In this document: positions 16,873 to 23,671 of the stretch, piece after piece
How the letters are laid out: every line of letters starts with the position of its first letter
How positions within the stretch are numbered: position 1 is the first letter of the stretch
Origin: JBCDBD01 sp039184335
Lineage (GTDB): Bacteria; Bacteroidota; Bacteroidia; Flavobacteriales; Flavobacteriaceae
Length of the DNA stretch: 27,896 nt
Direction: 5' to 3'
NCBI GenBank assembly: GCA_039184335.1
Contig: JBCDBD010000038.1
Location: forward strand, 1-27,896
Position numbers and translations under genes: made by a program
The notes under the pieces: model-generated
Database searches by the model: none
Seen by the model: only the letters and a program-made list of their open reading frames with translations
Told to the model about the DNA's origin: nothing

Positions 16873-17778
16873 TTAAAAATATCCTTGTTTTTTTCGATCC
16901 TCCATTGCGGTCTCTGAACGTTTGTCATCACTTCGGTTACCCCGTTCTGTTTGGCGCATTGCGGCTACCTCTTGAGCAATCTTTGCTACGGTATCAGCGT
17001 CTGACTCAATTCCTCCGGTAATGGTGATGTCACCCAACGTTCTGAATCGGATTTTCTTTTTTTCGATTTTTTCATTTTCGTCAAGTACTAGAAATTCGGA
17101 ATTCGGAATCCAAGAATTGTTTCGCCATACCACTTCTCGCTCATGGGCAAAGTACAGTGATGGTATTTGAATATGTTCTCGCTTAATGTAATTCCACACA
17201 TCCATTTCAGTCCAATTACTTATGGGAAAGGCTCTAAAATGTTCGCCTTCAAAATGCTTTCCATTGAACAAGTTCCATAATTCTGGGCGTTGATTTTTGG
17301 GGTCCCACTGCCCGAAATCATCCCTGTGTGAAAAGAACCGCTCTTTAGCCCTTGCCTTTTCTTCATCCCTTCTGCCTCCCCCAATGGCACAGTCAACTTT
17401 ATTGCTTTCAATGGCATCTAAAAGCGTTGTGATTTGAAGTGCGTTTCTAGTTGCATTCTTGCCTTTTTCCTCAGCTACCCTGCCAGTGTTGATAGATTCT
17501 TGAACAGAGCCCACAATTAATCTGACCCCCAATGAATTAATAAGGTTATCCCTAAACGCAATGGTTTCAGAAAAATTATGCCCGGTATCAACATGCATCA
17601 ATGCGAAGGGTATCTTGCTTGGAAAAAATGCCTTCTTTGCCAAATGTGTAACAACAATAGAGTCTTTGCCTCCCGAGAATAAAATAACAGGGTTTTGGAA
17701 TTGGGCCCAAACTTCTCTTAACACGTACATGGCCTCAGACTCCAATTCATCCAAATAATTTAAATAATATTTACTCAT
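16873..17778 (-). CDS. cysD: Sulfate adenylyltransferase subunit 2
   Basis: 301 residues, the family's normal length. The N-type ATP pyrophosphatase PP-loop is LFSGGKDSIVV (SGGKDS at about 35-40), followed by HVDTGHNFSETIAFRD, GGRRDEEKARAKERFFSHRD and FPISNWTEMDVWNYI, all typical of CysD. It catalyses adenylation of sulfate with CysN. A longer reading to 17793 starts at TTG; the ATG at 17778 gives the standard N-terminus (YYLNYLDELESEAMYVLREV) and overlaps the cysC end by 8 bases, suggesting coupled translation. The C-terminus ends in a basic RKKQGYF, as in many homologues. Confidence 0.96.
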   Translation of the reverse strand: MSKYYLNYLDELESEAMYVLREVWAQFQNPVILFSGGKDSIVVTHLAKKAFFPSKIPFALMHVDTGHNFSETIAFRDNLINSLGVRLIVGSVQESINTGRVAEEKGKNATRNALQITTLLDAIESNKVDCAIGGGRRDEEKARAKERFFSHRDDFGQWDPKNQRPELWNLFNGKHFEGEHFRAFPISNWTEMDVWNYIKREHIQIPSLYFAHEREVVWRNNSWIPNSEFLVLDENEKIEKKKIRFRTLGDITITGGIESDADTVAKIAQEVAAMRQTERGNRSDDKRSETAMEDRKKQGYF

Positions 17779-18373
17779 TATCTTGAAGTTCAAGTTTTAT
17801 TTTAATTGTTTCGTAAATAATCGCAACAGATTCTTCGATAGAATTCATATGGGTTATGGTAACATCTGGTGAACTTGGCGCTTCATAAGGTGCCGAAATT
17901 CCCGTCATGTTTTTGATTTCCCCTGCCCTTGCCTTTTTATATAAGCCTTTGACATCCCTTTTTTCACACTCTTCAAGACTTGCATTCACAAATACTTCAA
18001 CATAGTTTGGTGCTCCTACTTTGTTTTTGATGAATGTTCTATCCTTTTTATATGGTGCCACAAATGCAGCCAAGACAACCACTCCTGAATCGACAAAAAG
18101 TTTTGAAATCTCACCGATTCTCCTATTGTTTTCAGATCTGTCCTCTGGACTAAATGTTAAATCAAAATTAATGCCCCTTCTGACATTATCCCCGTCCAAC
18201 ACATACGTTTTAATTCCTTTTTTGAATAATTTTTGCTCCAGAGCATTTGCAATAGTTGATTTCCCCGATCCCGACAGCCCAGTGAAAAAAATCAAAAAAG
18301 AATTGTGCCCATTTGATTTTCTTCTGTCTGAAACACTTATTTTGTATTTGTGCTCTATGATGTTCTTCTCCAT
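17771..18373 (-). CDS. cysC: Adenylylsulfate (APS) kinase
   Basis: 200 residues. The Walker A loop is FFTGLSGSGKSTIANALEQ (GLSGSGKS at 32-39), followed by VLDGDNVRRGINFDLTFSPE (58 on) and RSENNRRIGEI, with KDVKGLYKKARAGEIKNMTG downstream; all are diagnostic. It phosphorylates APS to PAPS, the sulfate donor used by the two sulfotransferases of this operon. Its ATG lies 19 bases inside the end of the DUF2061 gene. The enzyme is stand-alone rather than fused to CysN. Cytoplasmic. Confidence 0.96.
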   Translation of the reverse strand: MEKNIIEHKYKISVSDRRKSNGHNSFLIFFTGLSGSGKSTIANALEQKLFKKGIKTYVLDGDNVRRGINFDLTFSPEDRSENNRRIGEISKLFVDSGVVVLAAFVAPYKKDRTFIKNKVGAPNYVEVFVNASLEECEKRDVKGLYKKARAGEIKNMTGISAPYEAPSSPDVTITHMNSIEESVAIIYETIKIKLELQDNE

Positions 18374-18789
18374 TTTTTTGCTCTTGCTCTTTTATCCAAT
18401 CCGAAATTAATTTTATACCACGCTCTTTCATGTATATAATACAGTGCCATTTTTGTGATAACCTCAGCGAAACCAATTTTAAGTCCCGTTAAGGGGTTCC
18501 CCGAAATCATCCATGAGAGTATAATGGTATCCAATGTGCCAATACATCGCCAAGTAACGGTCTTGATCAGATGCCTTCTTTGGCTTTCCTTTACAGCAAT
18601 ACTGAGCCAAACCCTCTCATGCAAATAGTAAAAGACCATTTTTGTGATGGTTTCTGCAAAGCCAATTTTAAGCCCCGTAAAAGGGTTCCCCGTAATGGCC
18701 CAAGAAAGTAATATGGTATCTAAAGTGCCTACTGCCCTCCAAGTAACGGTCTTGGCCAAATGTCTTTTGTATGAGACTTTTCTCTCCAT
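18355..18789 (-). CDS. DUF2061 membrane protein with two tandem copies of the domain
   Basis: 144 residues containing two copies of a DUF2061-like unit. Residues 10-61 and 73-124 align without gaps and differ at 12 of 52 positions by my count; shared elements are KTVTWR, GTLDTI, LSW, GNP, TGLKIGFAE, ITKM and HER-W. Each copy has two short hydrophobic segments, so it is a small inner-membrane protein with a basic tail (KRARAKKWRRTS). DUF2061 has no established function that I know of but is found beside sulfate-activation genes in other bacteria. Here it lies between cysQ (TAATG overlap) and cysC (19-base overlap). A role linked to sulfate or PAPS supply is inference. Confidence 0.88.
   Translation of the reverse strand: MERKVSYKRHLAKTVTWRAVGTLDTILLSWAITGNPFTGLKIGFAETITKMVFYYLHERVWLSIAVKESQRRHLIKTVTWRCIGTLDTIILSWMISGNPLTGLKIGFAEVITKMALYYIHERAWYKINFGLDKRARAKKWRRTS
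18418..18573 (-). repeat. Direct repeat inside the DUF2061 gene, downstream copy
   Basis: This 156-base stretch encodes the second DUF2061 unit and closely matches the stretch at 18607-18762 at the DNA level. Shared runs include ccatttttgtgat, ccaattttaag, ggggttcccc versus agggttcccc, and ccaagtaacggtctt. The copies are 33 bases apart. Confidence 0.85.
18607..18762 (-). repeat. Direct repeat inside the DUF2061 gene, upstream copy
   Basis: This 156-base stretch encodes the first DUF2061 unit. Its similarity to 18418-18573 persists at silent positions, which suggests a fairly recent internal duplication or gene conversion rather than an ancient two-domain protein. Confidence 0.85.
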
Positions 18790-19592
18790 TACTGTTTGAC
18801 CACAAAATAGCTGTTCAATAAGTTCTTCTTGTTATACTTAAGTTCTTCATTGGTTTCCTTTGAGATTACCTTAAGACCAACTGCTCTACATATGGCATGC
18901 CCTGCAGCAGTATCCCATTCCATGGTAGGAGCAAATCTCGGATATATGTCAGCCTTGCCTTCTGCGACTAAACAGAATTTCAAAGAGCTCCCTTTTGATA
19001 CAATTTCAACTTCATTAAAGTTATTTTTGAGACCTTCCACAAAATTCACCGTCTCTTCGTTCATATGGGATCGGCTGCCTACTACCTTAATTTTTTTGTC
19101 TGCGTTTGGTGATGGGGAAATTTCGTTTGCGTCACTGAAAAAATCTTCCTCATAACTATGATCATCTTTTAAGCTGGCCTTATATGCCTTATTCCCTTCA
19201 GAAGAAGTAAAATAGAGCTCCCTACTTACAGGTACATATATGACACCAATTGTTGGAATACCTTTACTGACCAAAGCGATATTGACGGTAAATTCCCCAT
19301 TACGTTTAATAAATTCCTTGGTTCCATCCAATGGGTCTACAATCCAACACCTGTTCCATTGTTGTCGAATCGAAAAATCAACTTGTTTATTCTCTTCGCT
19401 TATTATTGGTATTGCTGTCTCCTTTAAATATTTTGATATTACATCATTTGAAGCAATGTCAGCCAATGTCAACGGTGAATCATCATTTTTAACCTCAATT
19501 CCCAGGTCTGGTTTATCATAAATACCTAATATTGCCTTCCCTGCTGCTATGGATGCCTCAATAGCCTTTTTTAACATCTTTTCATTGTCCAT
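18789..19592 (-). CDS. cysQ: 3'(2'),5'-bisphosphate nucleotidase (PAP phosphatase)
   Basis: 267 residues of the inositol-monophosphatase superfamily. Metal-binding motifs seen: SEEN (65-68), DPLDGTKEFI (86-95) and WDTAAGHA (226-233), plus VGSRSHMN, typical of CysQ. It dephosphorylates 3'-phosphoadenosine 5'-phosphate to AMP; PAP is the inhibitory by-product of each sulfotransferase turnover. It is the first gene of the long leftward operon, about 20 bases after a strong candidate promoter, and overlaps the DUF2061 start by one base (TAATG). Placing it with cysC/D/N and two sulfotransferases gives a closed donor cycle. Confidence 0.93.
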   Translation of the reverse strand: MDNEKMLKKAIEASIAAGKAILGIYDKPDLGIEVKNDDSPLTLADIASNDVISKYLKETAIPIISEENKQVDFSIRQQWNRCWIVDPLDGTKEFIKRNGEFTVNIALVSKGIPTIGVIYVPVSRELYFTSSEGNKAYKASLKDDHSYEEDFFSDANEISPSPNADKKIKVVGSRSHMNEETVNFVEGLKNNFNEVEIVSKGSSLKFCLVAEGKADIYPRFAPTMEWDTAAGHAICRAVGLKVISKETNEELKYNKKNLLNSYFVVKQ

Positions 19593-19617
19593 ACGAAAAA
19601 CACCTGTAAAATTTCGG

Positions 19618-19647
19618 CAAATCTACAACAATAAAATTCCTTATCAA
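19618..19647 (-). promoter_or_regulatory. Bacteroidota-type promoter for the sulfation/polysaccharide operon
   Basis: On the minus strand a -7 element TAGATTTG (19625-19618) matches TAnnTTTG exactly, and a TTG (19647-19645) lies 19 bases upstream, the spacing expected for the primary sigma factor of Bacteroidota. Transcription would begin about 19612, leaving a leader of some 20 bases before cysQ. Confidence 0.7.
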
Positions 19648-19746
19648 CCTTAATGTCAGTGTTTCCGAAGTACTGTGAACAAAACTTATCTATTTAGTAT
19701 GTGCCCCTTGTCACAAATTCAACAAAAGAAAACCAGATCGTTTTAA

Positions 19747-20760
19747 TTATTGTATAACAAGGGCTGCTGATTTTTTGTTTAAGTATTTCACAAATGAAAA
19801 CAAAAAGAACAGCGCAACAAGAATCAACGGGATAAGAACAATTGTCTGTCCAAAGAAACTCGCCTCTACTTCTTGTGGTTTTCCAAAATTAATAATGGTG
19901 ATAGGATTCTCCCTTCTCTTTATCTCCAATTTTTTTTGTTCTATATCTTCTATGAGTTTATTCTTTAATTGGAAAAGACCTGTAATATCCAATTGCTCTT
20001 CATTTTCCAATAAAATTTGTCCGCTGGTCAATCCCGTCTTATCCTGCTGTAAACTCTTAGAGTAGGAATTTATAAGAACATCTATTTGTTCAATAAGAAT
20101 TTCGTTCTTTTCAATTCGATCAAAGGCATTTTGCCTGTAGGTGTCCACCAATTGCTTGAAGTAATTATTGGAGTTGATATAGCCTGCTATTTTTTCACAA
20201 AATTGATTGCCTTCTTCTAAATTTTTATAGTAAAAAGTGATTTTATGATTGACGGGACTATTTTTTAAAATCTCAGCTCGCAAAACATCAGAAACAAAAC
20301 CAGCGTTTTGAAACTTTTCCAAAAGCTCTAAATATTCAAAATTCTCCTTGGAGTTGTATGATTTGACCCCTAAAGGTTCGACGGTAATCTCTAAGCCTTT
20401 AAAAGAAGCTATATGGATACCTAATTGGTTAAAAAAATTGATGTCCTTGGCCTTTATATTGGCATTTATTTCGTCAACTGTATTGTACAGAAAATCTTTG
20501 CTTTCAAGATTTGGTTTTACAATGACTTCTGTTTTTATTTTCTTCTCGATAATCTGGTTCAATCCCCAGCCAAGCAAGACGCCAAATATAATTAATCCTC
20601 CTAGGACAATCGAGTTCTTTTTTAAGTGCCAGAAAAGTCTTAAAAAAGATTCGAAAAGTATCTGGAAGCCTCTTCTTATCAATTGAAGCAACTGTCGCAA
20701 GTCTATTTCATTTGAAGGCATGTTGGTGTTTTTAGGTGGTAGATTCTCCATATTGCTCAT
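19747..20760 (-). CDS. Wzz-type chain-length / polysaccharide co-polymerase protein
   Basis: 337 residues with the two-helix plan of the family: a helix at about 51-70 (IVLGGLIIFGVLLGWGLNQI), a long periplasmic region rich in predicted helix (about 190-285), then a helix at about 302-326 (FGQTIVLIPLILVALFFLF). Such proteins regulate polymer length or couple synthesis to export at the inner membrane. No Walker motifs or C-terminal tyrosine cluster are present, so it carries no fused BY-kinase. Its ATG overlaps the upstream gene's stop in an ATGA. Similar two-helix proteins of unknown role exist in Bacteroidota, so the Wzz call rests on topology and context more than on motif. Confidence 0.72.
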   Translation of the reverse strand: MSNMENLPPKNTNMPSNEIDLRQLLQLIRRGFQILFESFLRLFWHLKKNSIVLGGLIIFGVLLGWGLNQIIEKKIKTEVIVKPNLESKDFLYNTVDEINANIKAKDINFFNQLGIHIASFKGLEITVEPLGVKSYNSKENFEYLELLEKFQNAGFVSDVLRAEILKNSPVNHKITFYYKNLEEGNQFCEKIAGYINSNNYFKQLVDTYRQNAFDRIEKNEILIEQIDVLINSYSKSLQQDKTGLTSGQILLENEEQLDITGLFQLKNKLIEDIEQKKLEIKRRENPITIINFGKPQEVEASFFGQTIVLIPLILVALFFLFSFVKYLNKKSAALVIQ

Positions 20761-22448
20761 GAATTGAATATTTGCTTTAAAATTTTATCGGTTATTAAGT
20801 AGGTTGGTTTTACTCCTGTAGTCCCCAAACCCCCTGAGGCCAATGTGCTACCAGATTCAAGTGGGTTGTCAGAAGCATAGTACGCATATCTTACTTTTAC
20901 TTCTCTATCAATGCTCTTTCGTATTTTTGACGCTGATTGAATGGCTTTTTGATAGTGTACCCCTTCCATTTCCAAACCAATGACCTTCCAAGTAGATTGG
21001 TGGAAAAATTTCAGAATATCTTTGTTCTGAAGTGAGGTTCCTAAAACCGTGACCATTGTTCCTTCTTGTATACTGAGTCCATGACCTTTAAAATCATCGG
21101 CACAAAATTCATTTTCGAATGGATAATTATCAGCCGTTCCTTCAAAAATATGGGCTGATGGAATCATCAAATCTCCTTTACCCCCCTCTAAAATTCCTGC
21201 TTTTCCCATGATGGAGATGGACTTCACATTCAAAAAGTGTTTTTCCTCTTTCAAAAGGTAAGGTTTTAACAACTCATCTATGGTCTCATAGGCCTGTTCT
21301 CCAAAAGCATAGTCCATCACCAAAATCACCGGCTTTCCATCTTCCCTTTGTTCAAGCGCGAATTCATAACAGCACGCTTCTTTTCCAAATGTAGCCGTGT
21401 CAAAAATCTGCACATCGATATTGGCTCCAGAAGCATCATGGATAAAGGTCATGCCATTTTCCTGAGCTGTCTTCAAGACCTTTTCGCGAAGGTTTTCATT
21501 CTCATTTGAACTCAAGGCTTCATAAATCTCCAACGGTTTTGAGTTCGGAAACTCTTTGCCGAGTATCTTTTTCGCGAACAAAGAGTTCATCACACTGTGC
21601 ATGTTGGCACTTATGATGTGGATGGGCCTTTTTAAAAGAGCGTATTTTTTTAAGATTTTCTTGATGTTTTCAGCCCAACGTTCACCATGAATATGATGGC
21701 CAAGACGTTCTCGAAGTAACGGACTGAACGTAATTGTACGTTTATTGCCCGTGGTGTGTTCTTCTATCGCGAGTTTTCCTAACCAGAAAATAATGTGCAA
21801 AAAACGATCTTGTGATTTCCCTGAAGCCAGTTTTTGATGGATTTCAGTAATCTCATCAAAGGACCTTCCCAAAATATTGGCCGTATGGATTAAGGCTACT
21901 TCTCGCTCAGCTTCATTTTTTTCTTCCTTTTGTTGAATAAATTCTTCCAGTTTTTCCCAATCTCGAATTGTTGTTTGGGTTTCTTCAATCAAAACACGCT
22001 CGCATATCTTCTGCGACTCGATGAACAGAAAGGTCAAGTGCGTCAAGATATCATAGATGTCTGATCGACCCCTAGTGATTTCAATATTCATCTGTTCTGC
22101 GTCTATGCGATAACAGTTTCTTCGTCTCTTAGGTGGTATGATTGGCTTCAAATGCGATTTTGAAAACCCTTCATCTGAGGTCATGTTAATGTACCGGCAT
22201 TCCTCTATGCCTTCAGGCAGCCTTTCCAAAACATATATTAACCCGTTTAACTCTGTTTTGTTTTCTGCAATTGAGCCATAGATCTCTGGTCGAAGTAGTA
22301 ACAGTGCACTTTTCAAAGCATTTCCTGACACCCCTGATGGTTTGTAAAAACCTCGGTTGAGCAAATGCCGCATGGTAATGTATAAGCGCTCTATGGCATT
22401 TGTTGATTCTTGTGCCCTTGTTGTTTGCTTTATCTTGGTCGCTATCAT
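20757..22448 (-). CDS. Large conserved Bacteroidota protein (DUF6909-like) with phosphorylase-like C-terminus
   Basis: 563 residues from the chosen ATG. The N-terminal half is helical and charged, with no signal peptide; it resembles the uncharacterised DUF6909 family as I remember it. The C-terminal 240 residues carry features of the nucleoside phosphorylase/MTA nucleosidase fold: ISIMGKAGILEGGKGDLMIP, then VIGLEMEGVHYQKAI and YYASDNPLE (about 525-530), recalling the E-M-E-G and S-D elements there. Function is unknown; a nucleoside or sugar-nucleotide role is speculation. An upstream ATG (22502) would add 18 residues, but a -7 element lies between the two and MIATKIKQTTRAQES looks like a natural start. 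It overlaps the Wzz-like gene by 4 bases. Confidence 0.72.
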   Translation of the reverse strand: MIATKIKQTTRAQESTNAIERLYITMRHLLNRGFYKPSGVSGNALKSALLLLRPEIYGSIAENKTELNGLIYVLERLPEGIEECRYINMTSDEGFSKSHLKPIIPPKRRRNCYRIDAEQMNIEITRGRSDIYDILTHLTFLFIESQKICERVLIEETQTTIRDWEKLEEFIQQKEEKNEAEREVALIHTANILGRSFDEITEIHQKLASGKSQDRFLHIIFWLGKLAIEEHTTGNKRTITFSPLLRERLGHHIHGERWAENIKKILKKYALLKRPIHIISANMHSVMNSLFAKKILGKEFPNSKPLEIYEALSSNENENLREKVLKTAQENGMTFIHDASGANIDVQIFDTATFGKEACCYEFALEQREDGKPVILVMDYAFGEQAYETIDELLKPYLLKEEKHFLNVKSISIMGKAGILEGGKGDLMIPSAHIFEGTADNYPFENEFCADDFKGHGLSIQEGTMVTVLGTSLQNKDILKFFHQSTWKVIGLEMEGVHYQKAIQSASKIRKSIDREVKVRYAYYASDNPLESGSTLASGGLGTTGVKPTYLITDKILKQIFNS

Positions 22449-22457
22449 AATTAAGGG

Positions 22458-22465
22458 CAAAAATA
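22458..22465 (-). promoter_or_regulatory. Candidate -7 promoter element before the DUF6909-like gene
   Basis: TATTTTTG on the minus strand fits TAnnTTTG, ten bases before the chosen ATG (22448). A TTG lies 24 bases upstream, slightly long. The leader would be only a few bases. The following bases repeat those at the epimerase promoter. Confidence 0.45.
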
Positions 22466-22556
22466 CATGAATTCCATTTAAAGAAATATCAATGTCTTTC
22501 ATTTGGATATGCGATAGCCGTTGCTTTAAGGCTTCGTTATAACCGTATCAAGGAAA

Positions 22557-23567
22557 TCAAATGCCATAATATTCTTTGTACCATAAGACAAAGTTTATAA
22601 GGCCCTCTTTTAAGTCAGTTTTTGGTGCATACCCTGTTTCATTTGTTAAAGATGACGTATCTGCATATGTTTCCTTGACGTCTCCTGGTTGCATCGGCAA
22701 AAATTCCTTTTTTGCCTCTTTGTGCAGTACTTCTTCCAAGATATTTATGAAATCCATAAGTTGGATCGGATGGGAATTGCCTATATTAAAAATCTTATAC
22801 GGTGGTTGTGACTTGTTTTTATAACCAACACATTTAACAATACCCTCAATGACATCATCTACGTATGTAAAATCCCTTTTCATTTCACCATTATTGAAGA
22901 CATTTATTTTTTCACCTTCTGATATGGCCTTGGCAAATAACATTGGTGCCATATCTGGCCTGCCCCATGGACCGTAGACTGTGAAAAAGCGCAAACCTGT
23001 CGTCTGAAAACCGTAGAGATGACTATACGCATGAGCCATCAATTCATTACTTTTCTTTGTAGCTGCATACAAACTGATAGGATTGTCAACCTTGTCAATT
23101 TCGTTGAAGGGAATTTTTTTGGTGTTGCCGTAAACAGATGAACTTGAGGCATATATTAAATGGCCAACGCTATGTTGTCTGCATATTTCGAGAATATTGG
23201 AAAATCCTACCAAATTGGAACGAACGTATGAAAACGGTTGTTCAAGAGAATAACGGACACCCGCTTGGGCTGCCAAATGTATTATTATATCATACTTTCT
23301 CGTCTCGACAACTTTCTTTAACGAACCATATTCGGCAATATCCAATTTGACAAATCTCAGATTGTCGAAGTTATTGCTGTTGACAATCGTGTTTTCAAAA
23401 ATCAAATCTTGTGCAACACCCAGCTCAAGGAGCCTACCATATTTTAGATTAACATCATAGTAGTCACTTAAATTATCAATTCCCAAGATATCATGTCCTA
23501 AAGCGGCTAATTTCTTTGATAGATGAAACCCTATAAATCCAGCACATCCTGTTACAATAATATTCAT
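22557..23567 (-). CDS. UDP-glucuronate 4-epimerase-like NAD-dependent epimerase
   Basis: 336 residues of the extended short-chain dehydrogenase family. NAD-binding TGCAGFIGFHLSKKL (6-20), catalytic SSSVYG (142-147) with Y167 and K171 (SLYAATKKS), and the family-specific HLAAQAGVRYSLEQPFSYV (97-115), RFFTVYGPWGRPDMA and RDFTYVDDVIEGI. These match UDP-GlcA to UDP-GalA epimerases such as LpsL/Cap1J and plant GAE. It would supply galacturonate for the polymer. It has its own candidate promoter and is followed, after 108 bases, by the DUF6909-like gene. Its supply of UDP-glucuronate must come from the dehydrogenase of this locus or from one elsewhere. Confidence 0.88.
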   Translation of the reverse strand: MNIIVTGCAGFIGFHLSKKLAALGHDILGIDNLSDYYDVNLKYGRLLELGVAQDLIFENTIVNSNNFDNLRFVKLDIAEYGSLKKVVETRKYDIIIHLAAQAGVRYSLEQPFSYVRSNLVGFSNILEICRQHSVGHLIYASSSSVYGNTKKIPFNEIDKVDNPISLYAATKKSNELMAHAYSHLYGFQTTGLRFFTVYGPWGRPDMAPMLFAKAISEGEKINVFNNGEMKRDFTYVDDVIEGIVKCVGYKNKSQPPYKIFNIGNSHPIQLMDFINILEEVLHKEAKKEFLPMQPGDVKETYADTSSLTNETGYAPKTDLKEGLINFVLWYKEYYGI

Positions 23568-23622
23568 CTAAGCCTTTTTGTTTTAAAATTTCTAATTTGA
23601 AAATAGATGTTATAATCAAGGG

Positions 23623-23630
23623 CAAAAGTA
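23623..23630 (-). promoter_or_regulatory. Candidate -7 promoter element before the epimerase gene
   Basis: TACTTTTG on the minus strand matches TAnnTTTG. A TTTC 18 bases upstream is a weak -33 element. The predicted leader is about 50 bases. It lies just downstream of the possible terminator of the GH3-like gene. Confidence 0.5.
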
Positions 23631-23634
23631 ATGG

Positions 23635-23671
23635 AAAAAGCCAAATAGAAATGTGTCTGCTATGCTTTGGC
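23635..23671 (-). terminator. Possible intrinsic terminator after the GH3-like gene
   Basis: On the minus strand GCCAAA (23671-23666) pairs with TTTGGC (23645-23640); an inner TAG/CTA pair extends the stem past a 3-base bulge, and five T follow. The stem is short and AT-rich and includes the GH3 stop codon, so the call is tentative. Confidence 0.35.

Noticed and set aside
17779..17793. Five-residue extension of CysD.
   Set aside because: It starts at TTG, whereas the ATG at 17778 gives the standard family N-terminus.
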